Positions 47,500 to 56,136 of a stretch of DNA of 64,000 nt are shown piece by piece (position 1 is the stretch's first letter; the number at the start of each line of letters is the position of its first letter). A program made the position numbers and the translations under genes. A model generated the notes under the pieces. It ran no database searches and had not been told where the DNA came from. It saw nothing but the letters and a program-made list of their open reading frames with translations. The stretch lies in the NCBI RefSeq assembly GCF_002307475.1, contig NZ_NTMH01000022.1, forward strand, positions 1 to 64,000, read 5' to 3'. Source of the stretch: Pantoea allii. Lineage in GTDB: Bacteria > Pseudomonadota > Gammaproteobacteria > Enterobacterales > Enterobacteriaceae.

Positions 47500-48480
47500 G
47501 TGATTCGCTTTGCCATTGTGGGAACCAACTGGATTACGCGTCAGTTTATTGATGCCGCACATGAAACCGGCCACATGACACTCTGTGCCGTCTATTCGCG
47601 CAGCCCAGAGCAGGCGGAAGCATTCCGTCATGACTATCCCTGCGACCATCTCTTTACGTCACTGGAGGCCATGGCCGCCAGTCCTGACATCGACGCCGTG
47701 TATATCGCCAGCCCCAACGCACTGCATTGCCAGCAGGCCATGCTGTTTATGTCACAGGGCAAACACGTCATTTGCGAAAAGCCGCTGGCCTCCAATCTGC
47801 AAGAGGTTGAGGCGATGATCGCCTGCGCCTTTAGTCATCAGGTGGTGCTGTTCGAAGCCTTTAAAACCGCCAGCTTACCGAACTTTATTCAACTGCAACA
47901 GGGGCTGCCAAAGCTTGGCACACTCCGCAAAGCGCTGCTGAACTATTGCCAGTACTCCTCTCGTTATCCCCGTTACCTGAACGGCGAGCATCCCAACACC
48001 TTCGATCCCCGCTGGTCAAACGGGTCCATTATGGATATTGGCTACTATTGTCTGGCGACGGCCGTCACGCTGTGGGGCGAACCCCAGCAGGTTTTTGCCT
48101 CTGCCAGCCTGCTGGAAAGCGGCGTCGATGCGCACGGCACGGTGATCCTGAATTATGGTCAGTTTGATGTGACTATTTTGCATTCCAAGGTGAGTGACGC
48201 CATGCTGGACAGTGAAATCCAGGGCGAAGTCGGATCGCTGGTGGTTAACCGGATCGCCGAGTGCCAGTCAGTGACCTTTATTCCGCGTGAAGGGGATAAA
48301 CAGAATCTAAGCCAGCCGCAGCATATCAACACGATGCTGTATGAAGCGCAGACCTTTGTGCGGCTGGTTGAACAGCGTCACGTCAGCCATCCGGCACTGG
48401 AGATTTCCCGCAGCGTCGCCAGATTACTGACCGAGATTCGACGCCAGACGGGCGTTGTTTTCCCGGCCGATCGGCCCTGA
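47500..48480 (+). CDS. ygjR: GFO/IDH/MocA-family oxidoreductase YgjR
   Basis: A GTG at 47500 behind GGAGG gives a 326-residue NAD(P)-binding oxidoreductase close to E. coli YgjR. The Rossmann motif is IRFAIVGTNWITRQFIDAA, then YIASPNALHCQQAML and the catalytic EKPLASNLQEVEA. The substrate is unknown. The gene stands just upstream of the alx riboswitch, as in E. coli. Confidence 0.9.
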   Translation: MIRFAIVGTNWITRQFIDAAHETGHMTLCAVYSRSPEQAEAFRHDYPCDHLFTSLEAMAASPDIDAVYIASPNALHCQQAMLFMSQGKHVICEKPLASNLQEVEAMIACAFSHQVVLFEAFKTASLPNFIQLQQGLPKLGTLRKALLNYCQYSSRYPRYLNGEHPNTFDPRWSNGSIMDIGYYCLATAVTLWGEPQQVFASASLLESGVDAHGTVILNYGQFDVTILHSKVSDAMLDSEIQGEVGSLVVNRIAECQSVTFIPREGDKQNLSQPQHINTMLYEAQTFVRLVEQRHVSHPALEISRSVARLLTEIRRQTGVVFPADRP

Positions 48481-48530
48481 ATGTAAATATTTCAAAATAT
48501 GACATTCATCGATTGATTCCTGACCACCAG

Positions 48531-48676
48531 GCACGTAACTTACCCGCTTGCAAAGGGGAGTAACTTGTAAGCTGATTGATCGTCACTACGTTGCGCACGC
48601 ATCCGGTCATCAGGCAACCCAGAATCGATTCCTGAGTTGTAAGTGAGACCTTGCCGGAAGGCGAGGTTTGCTTACA
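48531..48676 (+). promoter_or_regulatory. yybP-ykoY manganese riboswitch (alx leader)
   Basis: The leader has the conserved yybP-ykoY elements: CAAAGGGGAGTA in the 5' part (48551-48562) and GACCTTGCC...GGCGAGGTTTGC in the 3' part (48647-48671). Flanking segments TAACTTACCC and GGGGAGTAACTTGTAA can pair. The class senses Mn2+ and, in E. coli alx, is also affected by alkaline pH. A terminator-like hairpin follows at 48686-48718, so an antitermination design is likely. Confidence 0.85.
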
Positions 48677-48685
48677 CTGAATAAG

Positions 48686-48718
48686 CGGCTGACGTCTTCT
48701 GACTTCAGCCGTTTTTTT
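48686..48718 (+). terminator. Expression-platform hairpin before alx
   Basis: CGGCTGA and TCAGCCG pair around CGTCTTCTGACT and are followed by seven T. It ends 18 bases before the alx start codon and 10 bases after the riboswitch core. Confidence 0.75.
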
Positions 48719-48736
48719 ATTTTTAGACAGGATACG

Positions 48737-49708
48737 ATGATGCAAACTGTAGGTACGCCACTCCTCTGGGGCAGTTTTGCGGTTGTAGTGCTTATCATGC
48801 TGGCGATTGACCTGTTCTTACAGGGCCGTCGCGGTTCGCAAACCATGACCTTTAAACAGGCTGCCGTCTGGTCACTGATTTGGGTGTCCGTCTCGCTCCT
48901 GTTCAGCGCCGCGTTTTGGTGGTATCTGGAAGGCACCGCCGGACGCGAAGTGGCCACCAGCCAAACCCTGGCCTTTCTGACCGGCTACGTGCTGGAAAAA
49001 TCCCTCGCGGTCGATAACGTCTTTGTCTGGCTGATGCTGTTCAGCTACTTCTCTGTGCCTGCCAACCTGCAACGGCGCGTGCTGATTTACGGTGTATTAG
49101 GCGCTATCGTGCTGCGTACCATCATGATCTTCGCGGGTAGCTGGCTGGTCACGCAGTTTAGCTGGGTCCTGTATATCTTCGGTGCCTTCCTGCTGTTTAC
49201 CGGTATCAAAATGGCGATGGCAAAAGAGGATGATGCGGCGGTGGGCGACAAACCGGTGGTGCGCTGGCTGCGTAAACATCTGCGCATGACCGACACGCTG
49301 GAAGGGGAGAAATTCTTTACCCGTAAGAACGGCGTGCTGTTTGCGACACCGCTGCTGCTGGTGCTGATCATGGTCGAATTAAGTGATGTGATCTTTGCCG
49401 TCGACAGTATCCCGGCAATCTTTGCCGTCACCACCGATCCCTTTATCGTTCTGACCTCAAACCTGTTTGCGATTCTGGGTCTGCGCGCCATGTACTTCCT
49501 GCTGTCTAACGTGGCAGAACGCTTCTCGATGCTGAAATATGGCCTGGCGCTCGTACTGGTGTTTATCGGTATCAAGATGCTGATTGTCGATATTTATCAT
49601 ATTCCGGTAGCGATATCCCTGGGCGTGGTGGGCGTGATTCTTGGCTCCACCCTGGTAATCAATGCCTGGGTGAATCACAAGAACGATAAGAAGCGGCTTA
49701 ACCAGTAA
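48737..49708 (+). CDS. alx: Alx, TerC-family manganese exporter
   Basis: A 323-residue inner-membrane protein with about nine helices of the TerC family. The conserved acidic motifs [15 protein letters not shown] and [19 protein letters not shown] are present. E. coli Alx exports Mn2+ and is induced by alkaline pH and Mn2+ through its leader. Tandem ATGs at 48737 and 48740 are possible starts. The riboswitch leader precedes it and a strong terminator follows. Confidence 0.94.
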   Translation: MMQTVGTPLLWGSFAVVVLIMLAIDLFLQGRRGSQTMTFKQAAVWSLIWVSVSLLFSAAFWWYLEGTAGREVATSQTLAFLTGYVLEKSLAVDNVFVWLMLFSYFSVPANLQRRVLIYGVLGAIVLRTIMIFAGSWLVTQFSWVLYIFGAFLLFTGIKMAMAKEDDAAVGDKPVVRWLRKHLRMTDTLEGEKFFTRKNGVLFATPLLLVLIMVELSDVIFAVDSIPAIFAVTTDPFIVLTSNLFAILGLRAMYFLLSNVAERFSMLKYGLALVLVFIGIKMLIVDIYHIPVAISLGVVGVILGSTLVINAWVNHKNDKKRLNQ

Positions 49709-49713
49709 TAGTG

Positions 49714-49745
49714 CATCCCCGCCCGCAAAGGCGGGGATGTTTCTT
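49714..49745 (+). terminator. Rho-independent terminator of alx
   Basis: CATCCCCGCC and GGCGGGGATG pair perfectly around CGCAAA, followed by TTTCTT. It lies five bases after the alx stop. Confidence 0.88.
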
Positions 49746-49952
49746 CGTCCGCGACAAAAAGTGGATAACCAGAATGCTTCACCACCTGTCACCGCGTTTC
49801 CAGCAGAATGAAGTCAGTGTGAACGCGCTGTCGTTCTCTTTAATCGCGGCGGTGTAAGGTGTGACTGAAGGCGGTTACGGCCCGGATGAAGGCTGCGCTT
49901 CTGGTGTGATGAACCTGCGCCGAAACGTTAAAGGCCGTGGCTACGGGCAGGT
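49746..49952. other. Space between alx and the lacI-type gene, with a possible gene remnant
   Basis: sstT and ygjV follow alx in E. coli but are absent here. A 36-codon frame (49861-49968, plus strand, VTEGGYGPDEGCASGVMNLR...) and a 27-codon frame just before it (49780-49860) look somewhat protein-like and may be fragments of a lost gene. I cannot identify the source. Both could equally be chance. Confidence 0.3.
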
Positions 49953-50948
49953 TTATGCGTCGCAATGACGGATTGAATCACCGGGAACGAAAGAGTGGGA
50001 AAACGCTTTTGGCCGGATGATGTAGCCTCTGTTCTGGAGCCTGCTCAGCACTTCGCTCACGCCGTATTCAGCCATTTCTTTGACCGGATAAATAACGCTC
50101 TCAATTTGCGGGCCGAGATATTGGGTCAGTCCAAAGCTATCGAACGCGATAACCGACATAGTATCGGGCACACTTCTTCCCAGCGTTTTTAATGCTCTCA
50201 AACCGCCGGCACAGGATCGCTCACCACAGTAAACAAGGGCGGTAATCTCAGGATGGCGCGTGACCAGTTCAAGCGTGGCCTGCTCGCCAAAGGCCTGATC
50301 GTAGCTACCGGACAGAACATAGCGGGTATCCCATGACGGATTGACCGTGCGTATCGCATCGGCACAGCCTTTTACACGAGCGATGGCACTGCGACGCGAT
50401 TCTGGCCCCCCGACGACGGCAATATAACGGTGTCCGGCAGTGATCAGCTTTTGTGTTGCTTCAAACGCGGCGTCGTAGTGCCCAAACGACACGCCCGCGA
50501 TGACCGAGGTTTCCGCAGCATCAAGAAGTGCAACGGGTTTGTCCTGGGTGTAATGCGTTATTTTGTCGTCGGCCAGATGGCGAATATAAAGCAGGAAACC
50601 ATCACAGTTAATCTCATTAAGCTTGCGTAATGCGTTCTCTTCTTCTGTGGCATCCGCACTTTCTAACACCATCAGCATCTTACCGTTGGCATTCACCTGC
50701 TTGTGCACCGCACTCATCACTGAACCAAAAAAACCAGAGATGTTATCTGGCACCAGCATCCCTATCACCCCGCTACTTTTACTAACCAGCGAGCGGGCGC
50801 TCAAATTTGGCGTATAGCTCAGCGTCCTGATTGCGTTTTCCACACGAACGCGGGTTTCTTCTTTTACTTTTTCAGGCTCATTCAGAACCCGGGTAACCGT
50901 AACCCGGGAGACATTCGCAAGTCTTGCAACATCAACTATCGTGCTCAT
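49953..50948 (-). CDS. LacI-family transcriptional repressor
   Basis: A 331-residue regulator with an N-terminal LacI helix-turn-helix (TIVDVARLANVSRVTVTRVL, residues 3-22), the hinge helix (NLSARSLVSK), and a periplasmic-binding-protein-like sugar domain. It is the last gene on the strand of the PTS operon, 60 bases beyond the EIIA gene, so it is probably autoregulated with the operon. The palindromes at 54164-54177 and 54227-54240 are its best operator candidates. The inducer is unknown. Confidence 0.9.
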   Translation of the reverse strand: MSTIVDVARLANVSRVTVTRVLNEPEKVKEETRVRVENAIRTLSYTPNLSARSLVSKSSGVIGMLVPDNISGFFGSVMSAVHKQVNANGKMLMVLESADATEEENALRKLNEINCDGFLLYIRHLADDKITHYTQDKPVALLDAAETSVIAGVSFGHYDAAFEATQKLITAGHRYIAVVGGPESRRSAIARVKGCADAIRTVNPSWDTRYVLSGSYDQAFGEQATLELVTRHPEITALVYCGERSCAGGLRALKTLGRSVPDTMSVIAFDSFGLTQYLGPQIESVIYPVKEMAEYGVSEVLSRLQNRGYIIRPKAFSHSFVPGDSIRHCDA

Positions 50949-51008
50949 GGTGATCCACTATGAATAAAGCAGTAATGGTGAAGAAACCCGGGTTCATCGT
51001 ACGGAGAA

Positions 51009-51314
51009 TCAGGACTTATTTCTATACATTTCAATCATTTCTTTAATCAGTTCATTCGCCAGCATGGCCGTCATTAAATGGTCTTGCGCATGAACCATGA
51101 CCAGCGTAACAGGGACTTTCCCTTCGCCCTCATCTAATCCAATTAATTGGGTTTGTATGGCGTGTGCCCGTCCCGCTGCCTCTTTTGAACGCATCAGCGC
51201 GGCATCGCACGCCTGCCATTCATGACGTTTTGCATGCTGTAACGCCATCATCGCTTCGCTCTTACTTTCTCCGGCGTTCGTAATGATTTCCATAACGACC
51301 AGTTCAATATTCAT
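51009..51314 (-). CDS. PTS lactose/cellobiose-family EIIA
   Basis: A 101-residue cytoplasmic EIIA of the lactose/cellobiose family, close in layout to ChbA. The phosphorylated histidine is in VTLVMVHAQDHLMTAML, where the first His of HAQDH lines up with ChbA His. The family forms a helical trimer. It sits between the EIIC gene (22 bases away) and the LacI-type gene. The sugar cannot be read from it. Confidence 0.9.
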   Translation of the reverse strand: MNIELVVMEIITNAGESKSEAMMALQHAKRHEWQACDAALMRSKEAAGRAHAIQTQLIGLDEGEGKVPVTLVMVHAQDHLMTAMLANELIKEMIEMYRNKS

Positions 51315-51335
51315 TTTTAATTATCCCAGGTGGTA

Positions 51336-52625
51336 TTAACACGTCGTTTCAGTTTCCTGAGCGAGTAACTGTTTTTCATAGGCTTTGAAAAACGGTAACC
51401 AGATCAGGCATGAAATCGCAAAATTAGTCAGCACAAGTATGATCGGCCCGACAGCCCATCCGGCGGCCCAGGGGGCACCTAATAAAGCCGGTGTGGTCCA
51501 GGGAACGATAGATATCGGTTTATCCACAAATCCCGACGCCAGCGCAAACCATGCCACAGTGGCATTGATAAGTGGGGCACCGACAAACGGAATCAGCATG
51601 ACGGGATTCATAATAATCGGCGAACCAAATATCACCGGTTCGTTAATATTAAAGAAGGAGGGCACAATACTTAGCTTGCCGATAGAACGTAAATGTGAAG
51701 AACGGCTGCGGATATACATCATGACCAGTGCCAGCGTTGAACCACATCCGCCGATAACGATGTAAAACCGCCAGAACGGATCGACAAAGCTGTTTGGCAG
51801 TGCCTGCCCCATTTCAAGCGCCAGTTGATTGGCGGCGATATTTGCCAGCCAAAAAGGTTGCAATAAATTTGTGACAATAGCTGCACCATGAATCCCACAA
51901 AACCACAGCAGATGCGAGAGCAGTACACAAATCAGAACGGCGGTCAGGCTGTCTGAGGCGGTGACCAGGGGTTTAAAAACCGCCATGATAAGCTCGGGCA
52001 ATAACATGCCGGAAACGTGTTGCAGCAGAAGTGAAAGCGGATAAAGGGTCGCGATCATAATCAACACGGGAACCAGCAGTTCAAACGACTGTGCTATTTT
52101 TTCTGGTACCTGCTCCGGCAAGCGAATAGTGAAATTTTTCGCTTTCAGGAGTCGCATTAACTCGATGGAATAGATTGAGGTTAATAGCGCCGTAAAGATC
52201 CCCGTTCCGCCCATATACATGGCGGGAATATTTCCGTTAGTGAAAGGTGCAGCGACAATCAGAAATGAACACAATGAAAGTAGCCCGCCCATTAATGGAC
52301 TGAGTTTATAGCCCTGTGCCAGGTTATAGCCAATCCCCACGGCGACATAGATCGTCATGATGCCCATCGTCATGCGAAAAGGCAGCATGATCGCTTCTTT
52401 ATGGTTGGTGGCAAATTCCAGCCACATTTGCCCGAAAGCAAAGGTCGTGTCCCGGGAAAAAGGCGGAAAGGCCAGTATCATCAGAAAGCTGCCCACAATC
52501 ATAAATGGCATGGCAGAGATAAACCCATCACGCACAGCCAGCACGTGTCGCTGCCCACCGATTTTACCTGCGACAGGCGCTATCTTCTTTTCAATCATTG
52601 AAATAATAACATCATACATTTTCAT
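51336..52625 (-). CDS. PTS lactose/cellobiose-family EIIC permease
   Basis: A 429-residue membrane permease with about ten helices. Family motifs include GSFLMILAFPP near residue 42, GCGSTLALVMMYIRSRS near 293 and FNINEPVIFGSPIIMNP near 323. Sequence lies in the ChbC/LicC type. It forms the membrane part of the EII with the EIIB and EIIA genes on either side. Tight spacing suggests one operon. Confidence 0.93.
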   Translation of the reverse strand: MKMYDVIISMIEKKIAPVAGKIGGQRHVLAVRDGFISAMPFMIVGSFLMILAFPPFSRDTTFAFGQMWLEFATNHKEAIMLPFRMTMGIMTIYVAVGIGYNLAQGYKLSPLMGGLLSLCSFLIVAAPFTNGNIPAMYMGGTGIFTALLTSIYSIELMRLLKAKNFTIRLPEQVPEKIAQSFELLVPVLIMIATLYPLSLLLQHVSGMLLPELIMAVFKPLVTASDSLTAVLICVLLSHLLWFCGIHGAAIVTNLLQPFWLANIAANQLALEMGQALPNSFVDPFWRFYIVIGGCGSTLALVMMYIRSRSSHLRSIGKLSIVPSFFNINEPVIFGSPIIMNPVMLIPFVGAPLINATVAWFALASGFVDKPISIVPWTTPALLGAPWAAGWAVGPIILVLTNFAISCLIWLPFFKAYEKQLLAQETETTC

Positions 52626-52652
52626 GAGTTACTTCCTCATATTGGCGTACGT

Positions 52653-52967
52653 TTAGCCAAGTAATTCGAGCGCAAACTTTAATACGTTGTCACCCTTCAT
52701 CATTCCGTAATCCATTGGATTAATAGCTTCTACTTTTTTATTTTTTTCGGCGGCTATTTTCCTGAATTCCTCAAGTTTATATCGCACCTGAGGCCCCAAC
52801 AGGCAGAGATCATAGGTTTCAATGCTTTCGTTAAATTTCTCCAGTGGAAAGGCCTCGATTTCAATATCGATGTTTTGCTCAGCGGCAGACGCCTTCATTT
52901 TTTTTACGAGCATAGAGGTGCTCATGCCCGCATTGCAGCAAAGAAAGATTCTTTTCATTTTATTCAT
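52653..52967 (-). CDS. PTS lactose/cellobiose-family EIIB
   Basis: A 104-residue EIIB with the phosphocysteine Cys11 in LCCNAGMSTSMLV, aligned with ChbB Cys10 (FCSAGMSTSLLV). The LLGPQVRYKLEEF segment and the C-terminal helix also match. It receives phosphate from EIIA and passes it to the sugar bound by EIIC. It is the second gene of the operon after the dehydratase. Confidence 0.93.
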   Translation of the reverse strand: MNKMKRIFLCCNAGMSTSMLVKKMKASAAEQNIDIEIEAFPLEKFNESIETYDLCLLGPQVRYKLEEFRKIAAEKNKKVEAINPMDYGMMKGDNVLKFALELLG

Positions 52968-52979
52968 CCTGATGGTTAA

Positions 52980-54140
52980 TTATTTAAATTTATATTGTTG
53001 GAAATTTGATAAATAGTTTTTATCGAGTTCAACGCCCAAGCCGGGATTCATCTCTTCAACGACAAAGTGACCGTGTTTAACGTTATGTTCAAGCGCCTCC
53101 TGGACAACCCGATAACGTTCATCCTGCCAGTAAGGAAACCATTCCTGAATTTGAACATTGGTGGTACAGATATCAAATTGCACACAGGCAGCCGTTAAAA
53201 CTGGGCCAGAAGCATTATGTGGCTGGATGGCAATTTGATAGGTTTCTGCAAAGGCAGCGATTTTTTTCATTTCGGTAAAACCGCCTGCCAGTCCCATATC
53301 GGGCTGAATCAGTTCGAAGATACGGTTTTCAATGAAAGGCGCAAAATCATAACGGGTATATAAACGCTCACCGCCGGCCAGCGGAATATCCACCTTGAGT
53401 TTGACTTCTGCTGAGGCGTTTATCAGCAGCGTATCGGTCGGTTCTTCGTAAAAATAAGGAGAGAACGCTTCCAGTTGTTTCCCCCATTTAACCGCGTCGG
53501 ACACATTCAGGCAGCCATGAAGATCGAGCATGATATCAATGTCATCGCCAACGGCTTCACGCACCGCTTTAACCCTTGCGATGGCCATATTTCCCCATGC
53601 TTTGCTGACGGGACGATCGGGCGTAGACTTTTCTCCCGTTGGCGACATTTTAAAGGGATCAAATTTCAGCCCTTTATAGCCCTCGTTTACCACCCGCAGC
53701 GCCCGTTCAGCGAACTCTTCTGGTCGCCAGGCATCGAAATACCAGTGGTTTGCATAGAGCGGAATCCTGTCACGGCATTTTCCCCCCAACAGTTGGTAAA
53801 CCGGCAGATTGAGTGCCTTACCTTTGATATCCCACAGGGCGATATCGATTGCACTCATCGCGCCATATATCGCCAGCGATCGGCCGCGCGCCCAGTAGGA
53901 CTTATCAAAACACTGTTGGAAAATCAGTTCTGAATCAAAAGGTGAGCGGCCTGTAAGGTAAGTCTTTGTCAGCGACTCAAGCACGGGAATAACGGACTTG
54001 GCACCGACGCCGTAGCTCATCGCGACTTCGCCGATACCGGAAATCCCTTCGTCCGTTTCAATCTCCACGATAATCAGGTTATGACCCGGTTGCCGGGCGC
54101 GAAGATCGACGTCATAAACGTTTAAACCGGTTATTTTCAT
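52980..54140 (-). CDS. Enolase-superfamily sugar-acid dehydratase (mandelate racemase subgroup)
   Basis: A 386-residue member of the mandelate racemase/muconate lactonising group, from the ATG at 54140 behind GGAGG. The N-terminal capping domain (1-125) is followed by the barrel with LKFDPF (Lys on strand 2), metal ligands in MLDLHG, FYEEPTD and GGERLYTRYDF, and a catalytic His in QPHNASGP. Such enzymes dehydrate aldonic or uronic acids. The substrate is not defined. It is the first gene of a lactose/cellobiose-type PTS operon, which is an unusual partner. Confidence 0.88.
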   Translation of the reverse strand: MKITGLNVYDVDLRARQPGHNLIIVEIETDEGISGIGEVAMSYGVGAKSVIPVLESLTKTYLTGRSPFDSELIFQQCFDKSYWARGRSLAIYGAMSAIDIALWDIKGKALNLPVYQLLGGKCRDRIPLYANHWYFDAWRPEEFAERALRVVNEGYKGLKFDPFKMSPTGEKSTPDRPVSKAWGNMAIARVKAVREAVGDDIDIMLDLHGCLNVSDAVKWGKQLEAFSPYFYEEPTDTLLINASAEVKLKVDIPLAGGERLYTRYDFAPFIENRIFELIQPDMGLAGGFTEMKKIAAFAETYQIAIQPHNASGPVLTAACVQFDICTTNVQIQEWFPYWQDERYRVVQEALEHNVKHGHFVVEEMNPGLGVELDKNYLSNFQQYKFK

Positions 54141-54163
54141 ATTATCCTCCCTGTTTTTCATTA

Positions 54164-54177
54164 TGTGCACGTGCACA
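54164..54177. promoter_or_regulatory. Operator, promoter-proximal palindrome of the PTS/dehydratase operon
   Basis: TGTGCACGTGCACA is a perfect 14-base palindrome (16 bases with the flanking A/T). It lies 23 bases upstream of the dehydratase ATG. It is typical of LacI-family operators with a central CG. The second copy is 63 bp away, center to center, exactly six helical turns. Confidence 0.85.
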
Positions 54178-54226
54178 TCATTAATCAACCAGCAGTCTGC
54201 GATCGAGATCTCACAATAAGATGAAA

Positions 54227-54240
54227 TGTGCACGTGCACA
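54227..54240. promoter_or_regulatory. Operator, upstream palindrome of the PTS/dehydratase operon
   Basis: An identical TGTGCACGTGCACA. The interval between the two copies holds a TTGTGAGATC half of a CRP-like site and must contain the promoter. Both copies flank the promoter, as in looping repressors. Confidence 0.85.
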
Positions 54241-54643
54241 CCCAGCAGGATGAAAGTCGTTTCGGCTGTAAAATCTGTCGCCGTTAAAAAGACGGGTCAG
54301 GTGAGCGCCTGCCGTTAATTTTGCGAGTGAAGCCCGCTAAACCGGACAGACAGAATCCACAGGAGAAAAGTGAGCAGGCAGGTTCGTAGATTGTGCCGCT
54401 TAGCGTGGGTGGCTTTCAGGCATCTCTCTTATGGGATGCACGAAGACGGCGTCAGTGACCCGTTGCGGGCGAGGAGAAAAACGTATTGAAGTCTGTTTAG
54501 CGGCCTAAGCCTATGGATCACAAGATATGAGGCCCAGGCAGCCTGCTATACGAAATCCATGCGGCCCAGTTCATGCGTAACCTGATGTCAGTCGGCGCGG
54601 TTGCGTCATAAAACTAAGGGCGGCAGCCATGCCGCCCTTCCGT
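54241..54643. other. Intergenic region between the PTS operon and uxaA
   Basis: About 400 bases without a recognised gene. It holds the uxaA-side hairpin at 54616-54639. A 22-codon frame ending in SVGAVAS just before that hairpin looks like it could be a gene end, but I cannot identify it. Confidence 0.4.
54616..54639 (-). terminator. Rho-independent terminator of the uxa operon
   Basis: On the minus strand AAGGGCGGC and GCCGCCCTT pair perfectly around ATGGCT, followed by AGTTTTAT. It lies just past the uxaA stop codon and ends the uxaCBA transcript. Confidence 0.85.
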
Positions 54644-56134
54644 TTACAGCGTCACGCCGCTTTTAAAAATAGCCAGTTCACGAAAATCATTTTTTTCATT
54701 GTTGGTTAACTGCCCGTTGGCAATCGCCACAATGGTGTCAACAAAGTCGGCTAACAGCGCGTCCATGCTCATACCATCGAGCAGTCTTCCGGCGTTAAAA
54801 TCAATCCAGTGCGGTTTCTTTTCAGCCAGCGGCGTATTGGTGGCCAGCTTGACCGTGGGGACAAATCCGCCGTACGGCGTGCCGCGCCCGGTGCTGAACA
54901 GCACCATATGACAGCCCGCACCCGCCAGCGCACTGGTCGCCACCGCATCGTTCCCCGGCGCGCTCAACAGGTTAAGGCCCGGTGCGGTGAGACGTTCGCC
55001 ATACTTGAGTACGTCCACCACCTGACTTTGCCCCGCTTTTTGTGTACAGCCGAGTGACTTCTCTTCCAGCGTGGTAATACCGCCTGCTTTATTACCCGGT
55101 GACGGGTTTTCATAGATGGGCTGATGATGATCGATAAAGTACTGTTTGAAGTCGTTAATCATCGACACGGTTTTGTCGAAGGTGGCCCGATCCCGGCAAC
55201 GGCCCATCAGAATACGTTCGGCACCAAACATTTCAGGCACTTCCGTCAGCACCGTTGTCCCGCCGTTGGCGATCATCTGATCGGAAAAGCGGCCCAGCAG
55301 CGGATTGGCCGTAATGCCCGAAAATCCATCAGAGCCGCCACATTCCAGACCGAACTTAAGCTCGCTGAGTGTGCCCGGTGAACGGCGGTCGTGACGCATT
55401 TTTTCATAGAGCGCATGCAGCCGTTCCAGTCCGGCTTCGACTTCATCGTCATGTTGCTGGCACACCATAAACTCAACGCGATCGCTTTCAAATGCGCCCA
55501 GCGTTTCACGAAACACATCCACCTGATTGTTCTCGCAGCCCAGGCCTATCACTAATACCGCGCCCGCATTCGGATGGCGAACCATGTTTTGTAGCATGGT
55601 GCGGGTGTTGTCATGATCCTGCCCTAACTGCGAACAGCCAAAGGTGTGACTAAACAGAAAAGCGCCGTCTGTACCGGCTGCATCCTGCGTCTCCTTCAGA
55701 AAGCGCTGTAAAATCTGTCGCGCAATCCCGTTTACGCAGCCTACGGTCGGTAAGATCCACAGCTCGTTGCGGATGCCGACCTCACCATTGGCACGGCGGT
55801 AAAGCTGCACCTCACGGTCGCCCGGCTGGGTGGTTAAAGCCATCTGCTCAGGCACATAGTCGTAGTGATCAAGGTCACTGAGATTGGTGCGGGCATTGTG
55901 GGAATGAATCAGCTCCCCTGCCCCAACGGCCTGAGTCGCATGCGCAATCGGCAACCCATATTTTATGATCAACTCGTCTTTGCCGATGGCGCGCAAGGCA
56001 AACTTGTGCCCCCGTCCCACGTCCTGAAGCAACGTGACGGGCTGGGCGGCGAGTTCAATCGTGGTGTCGGCTTCCATATCATGCAACGCCACGGCAACAT
56101 TGTCCTGCGGATGAATTTTTATGGCGTCTTGCAT
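54644..56134 (-). CDS. uxaA: Altronate dehydratase UxaA
   Basis: A 496-residue iron-dependent dehydratase that turns D-altronate into 2-keto-3-deoxygluconate. An N-terminal SAF domain (residues 1-90) is followed by the catalytic part with FSHTFGCSQLGQDHDNT and GLGCENNQVD, holding the cysteines expected for metal binding. It completes the galacturonate branch after UxaC and UxaB. It starts two bases after the uxaB stop. Frame and length are normal. Confidence 0.95.
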   Translation of the reverse strand: MQDAIKIHPQDNVAVALHDMEADTTIELAAQPVTLLQDVGRGHKFALRAIGKDELIIKYGLPIAHATQAVGAGELIHSHNARTNLSDLDHYDYVPEQMALTTQPGDREVQLYRRANGEVGIRNELWILPTVGCVNGIARQILQRFLKETQDAAGTDGAFLFSHTFGCSQLGQDHDNTRTMLQNMVRHPNAGAVLVIGLGCENNQVDVFRETLGAFESDRVEFMVCQQHDDEVEAGLERLHALYEKMRHDRRSPGTLSELKFGLECGGSDGFSGITANPLLGRFSDQMIANGGTTVLTEVPEMFGAERILMGRCRDRATFDKTVSMINDFKQYFIDHHQPIYENPSPGNKAGGITTLEEKSLGCTQKAGQSQVVDVLKYGERLTAPGLNLLSAPGNDAVATSALAGAGCHMVLFSTGRGTPYGGFVPTVKLATNTPLAEKKPHWIDFNAGRLLDGMSMDALLADFVDTIVAIANGQLTNNEKNDFRELAIFKSGVTL

Positions 56135-56136
56135 GG

